A DNA stretch of 8,683 nucleotides from an uncultured Steroidobacteraceae bacterium (GCA_955652795.1 CATPBQ010000086.1:1-8683), one strand, 5' to 3'. Numbered from the stretch's first letter, positions 1 through 5,425 are shown. The notes: generated by a model from the sequence alone, not told the origin. Numbers and translations are program-made.

Positions 1-10
1 ACCTCCATGT

Positions 11-87
11 TGGCGCGCCCGACTGGATTCGAACCAGCGACCTGCAGCTTCGGAGGCTGCCACTCTATCCAACTGAGCTACGGGCGC
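11..87 (-). tRNA. tRNA-Arg, anticodon CCG
   Basis: On the minus strand the 77 nt fold as a complete cloverleaf. The 7-bp acceptor stem is GCGCCCG with CGGGCGC. The D arm contains AGTTGGATA. The anticodon stem GCAGC/GCTGC encloses the loop CTCCGAA, so the anticodon is CCG (plus-strand cgg at 51-53) and reads the arginine codon CGG. The T arm has GCTGG, TTCGAAT and CCAGT. The discriminator base is G and the 3' CCA is encoded (plus-strand tgg at 11-13). CGG is expected to be a common arginine codon in a genome of this GC content. The 10 bases downstream of the 3' end in this window show no attachment-site duplication or terminator. Confidence 0.97.
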
Positions 88-100
88 GTCGGGGCGGGCG

Positions 101-129
101 ATCATACGCGTCAGCGCCGGGAGCGTCTA
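101..129 (-). promoter_or_regulatory. Likely sigma-70 promoter of the tRNA-Arg gene
   Basis: Read on the minus strand, TAGACG (124-129) lies 17 nt before TATGAT (101-106), giving a 4/6 -35 match and a 5/6 -10 match at ideal spacing. The stretch between the -10 box and the mature tRNA (88-100) is almost pure G/C. This resembles the GC-rich discriminator of stringently controlled stable-RNA promoters. The start would fall near position 94. The call rests on motif match and position only. The remaining bases 130-211, up to the end of the next gene, show only a weak 5-bp hairpin (CATCG/CGATG, 183-196) without a T tract. Confidence 0.6.
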
Positions 130-211
130 TCCGATGTCACCCGCCCCCGGAGCGCTGGTGGCGCAGGTGTTCAATGCCTCGCCATCGCCCGCGATGTCGC
201 AGTCTCGGGTG

Positions 212-376
212 TCAGAGTCGCCCGAGCAGCATGAGGACTACGACGATGATCAGGATCACACCGAGGACTCCGATCCCGCCGTGCCCATAGCCGTACCCGT
301 AGCCACCGAAACGGCCACTGAAGCCGCCGGCCAGGAAAATAATCAGGAGGATTAAAAGAATGAGTCCGAGTGACAT
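212..376 (-). CDS. DUF3309-like small membrane protein (54 aa)
   Basis: This short gene starts at ATG 376-374 and stops at TGA 214-212. A strong Shine-Dalgarno GAGGAG (plus-strand 385-390) lies 8 nt upstream of the start. The product begins MSLGLILLILLIIFLAGG, a hydrophobic segment. It continues with a glycine/tyrosine-rich linker (about residues 17-36, containing GGYGYGYGHGG) and a second hydrophobic segment (about 35-51), and ends LLGRL. The MSLG-ILLI start, the short Gly-rich centre and the terminal LLGR- match what I recall of the DUF3309 family of very small proteobacterial membrane proteins, whose function is unknown. It is transcribed divergently from the cytochrome c5 gene. The A/T-rich first codons (TTA, ATT, CTT) depart from the GC-rich local codon use, as is common near strong ribosome sites. 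I am sure it is a real gene and fairly sure of the family. Confidence 0.82.
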   Translation of the reverse strand: MSLGLILLILLIIFLAGGFSGRFGGYGYGYGHGGIGVLGVILIIVVVLMLLGRL

Positions 377-458
377 GACCGTATCTCCTCTTCTGTTAGG
401 TCACGCTTAGAAACTCTCTCGCCACGAATGCCCGGGGATTGGCAGTATCCCATACGAG

Positions 459-489
459 TTGTCAGCGCGGGGAGTCGAACGGCTATACT
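459..489 (+). promoter_or_regulatory. Possible sigma-70 promoter for the cytochrome c5 gene, overlapped by an inverted repeat
   Basis: TTGTCA (459-464, 5/6) and TATACT (484-489, 5/6) are separated by 19 nt, which is longer than optimal. A start near 496 would give a leader of about 30 nt before the GTG at 526. An inverted repeat covers the -10 element: GGAGT (471-475) with ACTCC (487-491), extended by GCGC (465-468) with GCGC (492-495) across a 2-nt bulge. It could be an operator or a leader structure. The 377-525 interval also has to contain the promoter of the divergent DUF3309-like gene, for which I see no convincing boxes. Confidence 0.4.
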
Positions 490-525
490 CCGCGCCCGAT
501 CGGCGCGTCCTGAGCGGATGACATC

Positions 526-1050
526 GTGAGCAAGCAGGATACCCATTTCTTCAACGTTTTCAGCCTGGTGATCGGCCTGCTGGTGGCGATCGCGGTCGGT
601 CTGTTCGCGCTGGCGCGCATCGTCGCCAGCCACACGCAGGACCGGCAGGTGCTCACCGAAGCCGACTACAGCAAGAACGTCGATGCGCGCATCCGCTCAC
701 CGGCGCAGGAGGCCATCGCCGGCCGGGACAATTCGGCGCTCGCCATCAAGCCGGCGGAGGCAGCGGCCGCGGGCAGCGCGGTCGTGGCCGCCATGCCGAA
801 GAACGGTACCGAGCTCTTCGAGCAGACCTGCAACGCCTGCCACGGACAGGGAATCGGCGGCGCACCCAAGGCCGGCGACAAGGCCGCCTGGGGTCCGCGC
901 ATCGCCCAGGGCAAGGCGACGCTCTACGAGCATGCCCTCAAGGGCTTTCAGGGTAGCGCGGGTCTGATGCCGCCCAAGGGCGGCCGCACCGACGCGCCGG
1001 ACGACCTGGTCAAGCAAGCCGTCGATCACATGGTGCAGATGGCGCAGTAG
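526..1050 (+). CDS. Membrane-anchored monoheme cytochrome c5 family protein (174 aa)
   Basis: The product is a single-heme class I c-type cytochrome, expected to carry electrons on the periplasmic face of the inner membrane. Residues 10-31 form an uncleaved-looking hydrophobic anchor after a short polar start (MSKQDTHFF). Residues 32-92 are a polar/Ala-rich linker. The heme domain follows with CNACH at 102-106 (C102, C105, H106) and the cytochrome c5 signatures GAPKAGDKAAWGPR (112-125) and LMPPKGG (147-153), where Met148 is the probable distal ligand. GTG at 526 is chosen because it gives the typical MSKQDTHFF beginning; the only ATG nearby (519) meets a stop after three codons. Many c5 proteins have two cysteines after MPPKGG; here the stretch reads RTDAPDD, so that disulfide is absent. 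The partner oxidase or reductase is not visible in the window. The 3' end overlaps the convergent comM gene by 41 bp. Confidence 0.9.
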   Translation: MSKQDTHFFNVFSLVIGLLVAIAVGLFALARIVASHTQDRQVLTEADYSKNVDARIRSPAQEAIAGRDNSALAIKPAEAAAAGSAVVAAMPKNGTELFEQTCNACHGQGIGGAPKAGDKAAWGPRIAQGKATLYEHALKGFQGSAGLMPPKGGRTDAPDDLVKQAVDHMVQMAQ

Positions 1051-2593
1051 CGCCGCCGTCGCGATCCATGCAGCGCAACATCACGGCCTCGCCCATATGC
1101 GCGGCGGTGATGGTTGTGGCGCCGTCGAGATCGGCTATGGTGCGCGCGAGCCTGAGCACCCGCTGGCGCGCCCGGCCCGAGAGTCCCCGTCGCTGCATCA
1201 CCGCATCGAGCAGCCGCTTTGCGGCCTCATCCGCCACGCACCAGCGCTGCACACCGGCATCCGTGAGGCGCGCATTGCACCGCTGCTGGCGGGCGTGCTG
1301 CACGGTGCGTGCGCAGGCGATGCGAGCGGCGGCGGCGAGCGTGGTTTCCCCACAGCCCGTGGCGGCGTCGAATTCGGACGCCGCCAGCCGCGGCACCTCC
1401 ACGTGCATGTCCAGCCGGTCGAGCAAGGGAGCGGAAATGCGGCCGCGATAGCGTTGCACCTCGGCCGGCGTGCAGCGGCACCCGCCCGATGGATCCCCGA
1501 GGCGCCCGCACGGACAGGGGTTCATGGCGGCAATGAGCTGAAACGCGGCCGGGTACTGAGTTTGCAGTGCGGCCCGCGACACGGCCACGACACCGGTCTC
1601 GAGCGGCTCGCGCAGCGCCTCCAGCACTGCTCGCTCGAACTCCGGCAACTCGTCCAGAAACAACACGCCGTGGTGCGCGAGGCTGATCTCCCCGGGACGC
1701 GCACGGGCGCCGCCGCCCACGAGCGCTGCCGCCGAGGCGCTGTGGTGCGGAGCGCGGAACGGGCGTTGCCCGAGGCACTCGGGTGTGAAGCCCGCGGCGC
1801 TCACCGCGGCCACGGCGGCCACCTCCAGCGCCTCGCTGTGCGTCAGGGGCGGCAGCAGTCCCGGCAAGCGCTGCGCCAGCATGCTCTTGCCCGAGCCGGG
1901 CGGACCGATCATGAGGAGGCTGTGCGCGCCGGCGGCCGCGATGATGAGCGCGCGCTTGGCCTGCAGCTGCCCGCGCACCTCGGCAAGATCCAGAGGCACA
2001 CCGCGCCCGGGCCCTTCATCCCTGTGCGGCGCGCGGCTGTGCGGCGGCGGACAGGGCGACAGGGGCGCGGCGCCGGTGAGGTGCGCACACACCTCGAGCA
2101 GGTGACTCGCGGCGCGCACCTGCGCCGGTGCCACGGCGCAGGCTTCGGCGGCATTGGCGCGCGGCACCACGAGCTCGTGGCCGTGCCGCGCGGCGTGCGC
2201 CGCCGCGAGCAACAGGCCGCGCACGGGCCTGAGCTCTCCGGTCAGACCCAGCTCGCCGTAGAACTCGCCCGCCACGCAAGTCCCGCGGGCTTCAGCCGGC
2301 GCGCGAATCTGACCGGACGCCAACAGAATTCCGAGCGCGATCGGCAGATCGAAGCGTCCGCCCTCCTTGGGCAGATCGGCGGGAGCGAGACTTACGGTGA
2401 TGCGGCCGGCGGGAAATTCGAAGCGCGAGTTGAGCAGCGCCGCGCGCACCCGCTCCTTGCTTTCCTTCACCACCATGGCGGGCAGGCCGACGATGCAGAA
2501 GACCGGTAGTCCGCTCGCGAGACTCACTTCGACGTGCACCAGCGGCGCGTGCAGTCCCACCTGCGCACGGCAGGCGACCCGAGCCACAGCCAT
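1010..2593 (-). CDS. comM: ComM/YifB family magnesium-chelatase-like AAA+ ATPase (527 aa)
   Basis: The N-terminal 1-170 is the Lon-protease-like ChlI fold of YifB, with FCIVGLPAMVVKESKERVR at 32-50 and the LPKEGGRFDLPIALGIL segment at 74-90. The Mg-chelatase AAA+ module follows: Walker A GPPGSGKS at 230-237, Walker B VLFLDE at 310-315, the cysteine-rich MNPCPCG at 357-363 and DPSGGCRC at 367-374, and RISAPLLDRLDMHVEV at 385-400. A C-terminal Mg-chelatase domain occupies the rest. Characterised ComM acts in the cytoplasm as a helicase that promotes branch migration during natural transformation; YifB is widespread beyond naturally competent species, so competence here is not implied. The protein is slightly longer than usual because of a proline-rich linker at about 173-200. 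ATG at 2593 gives the conserved family start. It lies 38 bp downstream of ubiK on the same strand and is probably co-transcribed with it. Confidence 0.95.
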   Translation of the reverse strand: MAVARVACRAQVGLHAPLVHVEVSLASGLPVFCIVGLPAMVVKESKERVRAALLNSRFEFPAGRITVSLAPADLPKEGGRFDLPIALGILLASGQIRAPAEARGTCVAGEFYGELGLTGELRPVRGLLLAAAHAARHGHELVVPRANAAEACAVAPAQVRAASHLLEVCAHLTGAAPLSPCPPPHSRAPHRDEGPGRGVPLDLAEVRGQLQAKRALIIAAAGAHSLLMIGPPGSGKSMLAQRLPGLLPPLTHSEALEVAAVAAVSAAGFTPECLGQRPFRAPHHSASAAALVGGGARARPGEISLAHHGVLFLDELPEFERAVLEALREPLETGVVAVSRAALQTQYPAAFQLIAAMNPCPCGRLGDPSGGCRCTPAEVQRYRGRISAPLLDRLDMHVEVPRLAASEFDAATGCGETTLAAAARIACARTVQHARQQRCNARLTDAGVQRWCVADEAAKRLLDAVMQRRGLSGRARQRVLRLARTIADLDGATTITAAHMGEAVMLRCMDRDGGATAPSAPCDRRLA

Positions 2594-2631
2594 GACTGCC
2601 CGGCCGCGGTGCGCTTCAGGCGCGCGGAGCG

Positions 2632-2916
2632 TTACGCCGGCGGCGGACCGGAGCCCGGCGCGTTGCCGGCGGCGGCGGAGCCGCTGCCTTCCAGGGCCGC
2701 GAGCCGCGCCTCGAGGGCTTCGAGCCGCGCTCGCGTGCGCTCGAGCACGCGCGTCTGGGCGTTGAATTCGTCCCGGCTCACCAGGTCGAGCTTGCTCAGG
2801 CGCTCGCGCAGCACCGCGCGGAAGTTGCTCTCGAGATCCTGCTGCATGCTGCGCAGCGCCGGCGGCACGCGCTCGAGCAGACGGCGGGCGATCTCATCGA
2901 TGCGGAATGAATCCAT
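2632..2916 (-). CDS. ubiK: UbiK family ubiquinone biosynthesis accessory factor (BMFP/YqiC-like, 94 aa)
   Basis: The protein has the UbiK/YqiC layout. An N-terminal amphipathic helix (about 1-38, beginning MDSFRIDEIARRLLERVP) is followed by a C-terminal coiled coil rich in Leu, Arg and Glu (about 45-77, with LVSRDEFNAQ and LEALEARLAALE) and a low-complexity Gly/Pro/Ala tail. UbiK is a cytoplasmic lipid-binding trimer that works with UbiJ in aerobic ubiquinone synthesis; the same family was described as membrane fusogenic (BMFP). ATG 2916-2914 is chosen because the SD GAGGAG (plus-strand 2921-2926) lies just upstream and because MDSF begins the conserved region. The in-frame ATG at 2928 would overlap this SD, and the longer frame reaching 3051 adds sequence unlike the family. 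The order ubiK-comM is a common arrangement in gammaproteobacteria. Confidence 0.9.
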   Translation of the reverse strand: MDSFRIDEIARRLLERVPPALRSMQQDLESNFRAVLRERLSKLDLVSRDEFNAQTRVLERTRARLEALEARLAALEGSGSAAAGNAPGSGPPPA

Positions 2917-2929
2917 GGGTCTCCTCATC

Positions 2930-2954
2930 CCTCTGCCCCGAATTGAGGCAGGGG
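2930..2954. other. Inverted repeat in the ubiK 5' leader
   Basis: CCTCTGCC (2930-2937) and GGCAGGGG (2947-2954) are complementary apart from one position, with a 9-nt loop. In the ubiK mRNA (minus strand) this gives an 8-bp stem with one C-A mismatch, only 3 nt upstream of the Shine-Dalgarno at 2921-2926. It may be a leader hairpin affecting ubiK translation, or a protein-binding palindrome in the divergent ubiK/amtB region. No function can be assigned from sequence. Confidence 0.35.
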
Positions 2955-3034
2955 CTTCTGCGGCAGCTCCAAAACAGTGCAGCGCGCCGGCGTCCGCGGT
3001 GCGCAAGCTGCGGAAACTGTGCCGAAAAGCGCGA

Positions 3035-3050
3035 TGGCACGGAATCTGCA
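3035..3050 (+). promoter_or_regulatory. Sigma-54 (RpoN) promoter of amtB
   Basis: TGGCACGGAATCTGCA is a close match to the sigma-54 consensus TGGCACG-N4-TTGCA. The invariant GG (3036-3037) and GC (3048-3049) are 10 nt apart, as required; the only deviation is C for the first T of TTGCA. It would start transcription near 3061, about 95 nt before the amtB start, in the correct orientation. Sigma-54 with NtrC is the classical control of amtB under nitrogen limitation, so motif and gene support each other. I could not find a convincing NtrC dyad in the upstream 2920-3030 bases. Confidence 0.83.
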
Positions 3051-3078
3051 CCCTGTCTGCGCGTCCCTAGCTTACGCG

Positions 3079-3100
3079 CCGCTGCCCGCGGGTGCAGCGG
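3079..3100 (+). other. GC-rich hairpin in the amtB leader
   Basis: CCGCTGC (3079-3085) and GCAGCGG (3094-3100) form a perfect 7-bp stem with an 8-nt loop, followed by gtgtttgtca. It lies about 18 nt after the start predicted from the sigma-54 element and 55 nt before the amtB ATG. It could be an attenuator-like structure or an mRNA-stabilising leader hairpin; the following T content is moderate, not a proper U tract. Confidence 0.4.
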
Positions 3101-3155
3101 GTGTTTGTCACGCGATCGACCTGATACGGCCTTGAGTGAATTGCCGGGAGAGACT

Positions 3156-4577
3156 ATGCCCACCGCTGCGAAGACTGCCGCAACCCTGAGCCGATCGATG
3201 GGTGTGCTCGCGATACTCGCGCCCGCTCTCACCCGGGCAGCCGACGCCCCCGTGCCGAACAAGGGCGACACCGCCTGGATGCTCACCGCCACCGCGTTCG
3301 TGTTGCTGATGTCGGTACCGGCGCTGGCGCTGTTCTACGGCGGCCTGGTGCGCACCAAGAACATGCTGTCGGTGCTGATGCAGGTGTTCGTGGGCTTCGC
3401 GCTGATCACCGTGCTGTGGTGCCTCTACGGATATTCGCTGGCGTTCACCCAGGGTAACCCGATCATCGGCGGATTCAGCCGCCTGTTCCTGCACGGAACC
3501 TTCGACTCCGCCACGCAGAGCTTCTCCATGGCAGCGACGTTCAGCAAGAACACACCGTTGTACGAGCTGGTCTACGTCGCGTTCCAGGCGACCTTCGCCG
3601 CGATTACCTGCTGCCTGATCCTGGGCTCCATCGTGGAGCGCATGAAGTTCTCCGCCGTGCTGCTGTTCCTCGTCATCTGGTTCACCTGCAGTTACTGCCC
3701 GGTCGCGCACATGGTGTGGTACTGGGCGGGGCCTGATGCCTATACCTCGGCGGACAAAGCCGCGGCGGTGAATGCCACCGCCGGTCTCATCTGGCAATGG
3801 GGCGCGCTCGACTTCGCCGGCGGCACGGTCGTGCATATCAACGCGGGCGTTGCCGGCCTGGTGGGCGCGTTCGTGCTCGGCAAGCGCATCGGCCTTGGCA
3901 AGGAGCCGATGGCACCGCACAGCCTGACCCTGACCATGATCGGTGCGTCGCTCCTGTGGTTTGGCTGGTTCGGCTTCAACGCCGGCTCGGCGCTCGAAGC
4001 GAACGGCTCCGCGGCACTCGCCTTCATGAACACCTATCTCGCCACCGCCTGCGCGGTGCTGTCGTGGATCACCGGCGAATGGATCGTGAAGGGCAAACCG
4101 TCGATGCTGGGCGCGGCGTCGGGCGCGGTCGCGGGTCTGGTCGCGATCACCCCGGCCGCCGGCAACGTCGGCATCCCCGGCGCGTTCGCGATCGGCCTGG
4201 GCGTCGGCGTGGTGTGTCTGTGGGGTGTGACCGGACTCAAGAGACTCATCAAGGCCGACGACTCGCTCGATGTCTTCGGCGTGCACGCCATCGGCGGCAT
4301 TTTCGGCGCGCTGATGACGGGAATTTTCAACGCTCCCTCACTCGGCGGCCCCGGCTCCACGGTCGACTGGGTCAAGGGCACGAGCGGCTACCCCGGCATC
4401 TGGAAGCAATTCACCATTCAGCTGGAGGCGGTGTGCCTGGTATTCGCGTGGACCGCGGTCGTGACCTTCATCGCCTTCTACATCGTGAAGCGGCTGGTCG
4501 GTCTGCGGGTCCAGGAGGAAGAGGAGCGCGAGGGGCTCGACATCACCTCCCACGGCGAGCGGGCATACGACCTGTAA
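3156..4577 (+). CDS. amtB: Ammonium transporter, Amt family (473 aa)
   Basis: This is an inner-membrane ammonium/ammonia channel of the Amt/Mep/Rh family. Residues 1 to about 29 form a cleavable signal peptide ending near LTRAADA, as in most bacterial AmtB precursors; multiple hydrophobic segments follow. Signature features are ALALFYGGLVRTKNMLSV (57-74), Phe147 in QATFAAITC, Trp188 in AHMVWYW, Asp219 and the first pore histidine His227 in DFAGGTVVHINAG, WFGFNAGSAL (271-280), and the second pore histidine His377 in DVFGVHAIGG. The C-terminal tail keeps the EGLDITSHGERAYD motif that contacts PII protein in known structures. ATG 3156 has an SD (GGGAG, 3146-3150) and begins the signal peptide; the frame is open upstream to 2907 but that part overlaps the sigma-54 element and the ubiK start. 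Unusually, no glnK lies beside it. Confidence 0.96.
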   Translation: MPTAAKTAATLSRSMGVLAILAPALTRAADAPVPNKGDTAWMLTATAFVLLMSVPALALFYGGLVRTKNMLSVLMQVFVGFALITVLWCLYGYSLAFTQGNPIIGGFSRLFLHGTFDSATQSFSMAATFSKNTPLYELVYVAFQATFAAITCCLILGSIVERMKFSAVLLFLVIWFTCSYCPVAHMVWYWAGPDAYTSADKAAAVNATAGLIWQWGALDFAGGTVVHINAGVAGLVGAFVLGKRIGLGKEPMAPHSLTLTMIGASLLWFGWFGFNAGSALEANGSAALAFMNTYLATACAVLSWITGEWIVKGKPSMLGAASGAVAGLVAITPAAGNVGIPGAFAIGLGVGVVCLWGVTGLKRLIKADDSLDVFGVHAIGGIFGALMTGIFNAPSLGGPGSTVDWVKGTSGYPGIWKQFTIQLEAVCLVFAWTAVVTFIAFYIVKRLVGLRVQEEEEREGLDITSHGERAYDL

Positions 4578-4589
4578 GCGCGCCTATGG

Positions 4590-4602
4590 CGGTCCGGGAC
4601 CG
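4590..4602 (+). terminator. Weak hairpin downstream of amtB
   Basis: CGGTC (4590-4594) and GACCG (4598-4602) form a 5-bp stem with a 3-nt loop, 13 nt after the amtB stop. The following gttgtagg is not T-rich, so intrinsic termination is doubtful. It is the only hairpin candidate seen between 4578 and 4670. Confidence 0.2.
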
Positions 4603-4673
4603 GTTGTAGGTATGGTGTGACCCTTGGCGGCTTGGCCTGCGGCGGGTGTGACGGAGTTCAAAGGTCGCGCCGG

Positions 4674-4703
4674 CCGCCAGCGCCATACTTCACTGGCGGG
4701 AGG
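4674..4703 (+). promoter_or_regulatory. Inverted repeat reaching into the ribosome binding site of the DUF4124 gene
   Basis: CCGCCAG (4674-4680) and CTGGCGG (4693-4699) form a perfect 7-bp stem with a 12-nt loop. The right arm covers the first bases of the strong Shine-Dalgarno GGGAGG (4698-4703), which sits 6 nt before the ATG at 4710. In the mRNA the hairpin could partly hide the ribosome site. No clear promoter boxes are seen between amtB and this gene, so some expression may come by readthrough from amtB. Confidence 0.4.
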
Positions 4704-4709
4704 CCCTCT

Positions 4710-5267
4710 ATGTCGCGACTGCTACCCATCATCGCCCTGATCCTGGCCGGAGCGCTCACCGTCGCCCGGGCCGACGTCTATCGCTGGATCGATGAACACG
4801 GCGAACCGCATTACAGCGATCAGTGGGTGCCGGGATCGGTGGTCATCAAGACGATCAAGCCGCACCCGTCGAGCTTCGGGTCCACGGCACGCTCGGCCGA
4901 GCAGAAGAACCTCGCGAGCTCGAACAACCGCGTCTCCACGGAGCTCAACGATCAGGCCAACGCCCGGGCGGTGCAGCAGGACATGACCAAGACACGCGAC
5001 GCACAGTGCAAGGCGGCGAAGGACCGCTATATGCAGTCCATTCAGTCACGCCGCGTCTACAAGGAAAACAAGGATGGCCAGCGCGAGTACCTCTCGGACG
5101 AAGCGGCCAACGATTACCGCGAGCGGGCGCGCAAGGACGTGCTGGACCGCTGCGGCAGCGTGCCGCAGTTCAATCCCGACCAGCCGATACCCGAGCCGCA
5201 GCCCATACCCGAGCCGAAACCCATTCCCGAGCCGAAGGTAAATCCCGCCGACGCGACTTCGCCCTGA
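4710..5267 (+). CDS. Secreted DUF4124 domain protein with proline-rich tail (185 aa)
   Basis: Residues 1-21 are a signal peptide (hydrophobic LLPIIALILAGALTV, then ARA before DVYRW). Residues 22-55 are the DUF4124 module, recognised by VYRWIDEHGEPHYSDQ; this domain occurs at the N-terminus of many exported gammaproteobacterial proteins and has no established biochemical role. Residues 60-150 are charged and probably helical, with Cys100 and Cys148 as a possible disulfide pair. Residues 159-176 consist of PIPEP repeats. ATG 4710 is chosen because of the SD GGGAGG and because it starts the signal peptide exactly; upstream in-frame codons back to 4617 lack these. Expected location is the periplasm or cell envelope. 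It follows amtB by 132 bp on the same strand, but no functional link to ammonium transport is implied. Confidence 0.88.
   Translation: MSRLLPIIALILAGALTVARADVYRWIDEHGEPHYSDQWVPGSVVIKTIKPHPSSFGSTARSAEQKNLASSNNRVSTELNDQANARAVQQDMTKTRDAQCKAAKDRYMQSIQSRRVYKENKDGQREYLSDEAANDYRERARKDVLDRCGSVPQFNPDQPIPEPQPIPEPKPIPEPKVNPADATSP
5184..5237 (+). repeat. Three 18-bp tandem repeats coding for PIPEP(Q/K)
   Basis: Three in-frame 18-bp units encode PIPEPQ, PIPEPK and PIPEPK near the C-terminus of the DUF4124 protein. The units differ at a few positions (ccgata, cccata, cccatt at the start; cag, aaa, aag at the end), so they are diverged and not a fresh duplication. Proline-glutamate repeats of this kind usually form extended periplasmic spacers or cell-wall-spanning tails. 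Confidence 0.85.
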
Positions 5268-5293
5268 GGCGCATCTGGCACGAGGCCTCAGGG
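5262..5293 (+). terminator. Perfect 9-bp inverted repeat enclosing the stop codon of the DUF4124 gene
   Basis: CCCTGAGGC (5262-5270) and GCCTCAGGG (5285-5293) are exact reverse complements around a 14-nt loop. The left arm contains the TGA stop codon (5265-5267). No T tract follows, so it is not a canonical intrinsic terminator, but it is the strongest hairpin in the window by stem length and perfection. It may act as a Rho-assisted end, or as a 3' stabiliser of the transcript. The rest of 5294-5370 shows nothing recognisable. Confidence 0.45.
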
Positions 5294-5378
5294 TGGAAGC
5301 GCGGCCCGCACGCGTCTGACCCGGCCGCTCTTGCGGGAGATCCGGGAAGAGTCGATTCCGTGCCCGCCACCTACGCTC

Positions 5379-5384
5379 TATAGT
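5379..5384 (+). promoter_or_regulatory. Possible -10 box for the dehydrogenase-algZ-algR unit
   Basis: TATAGT (5379-5384, 5/6 match to TATAAT) lies 41 nt before the dehydrogenase start. The sequence 17 nt upstream (TTCCGT, 5356-5361) is a poor -35 box, so an activator or another sigma factor would be needed if this is used. It is the best candidate in the 158-bp gap before the three-gene unit. Confidence 0.33.
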
Positions 5385-5425
5385 GACGCCCGCGGCCGCT
5401 CCGGCCGCACGGGGTGCAGGCAGCC

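Noticed and set aside
1..211. Integration site or mobile element at the tRNA-Arg gene
   Set aside because: tRNA-Arg genes are common targets, but no repeated tRNA end, integrase or transposase is seen in the window.
134..355. 73-codon plus-strand frame
   Set aside because: It is acidic low-complexity sequence antisense to the DUF3309-like gene, which has the SD and membrane pattern.
1097..2509. 470-codon plus-strand open frame opposite comM
   Set aside because: It is antisense to the well-conserved ATPase, is very rich in Arg, His and Gly, has no recognisable motif and no SD. Long antisense frames are expected in DNA with such high third-position GC.
2955..3034. NtrC binding sites upstream of the sigma-54 element
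   Set aside because: There are scattered TGC and GGTGC bits but no dyad with correct spacing, so none is called.
2907..3155. In-frame upstream extension of amtB by 83 codons
   Set aside because: The extension overlaps the ubiK start and the sigma-54 element, and the predicted transcription start (near 3061) lies inside it. ATG 3156 has an SD and begins a proper signal peptide.
3108..4286. 392-codon minus-strand open frame opposite amtB
   Set aside because: The composition (Arg, His, Gln, Glu-rich, no domain) is that of a shadow of the amtB reading frame.
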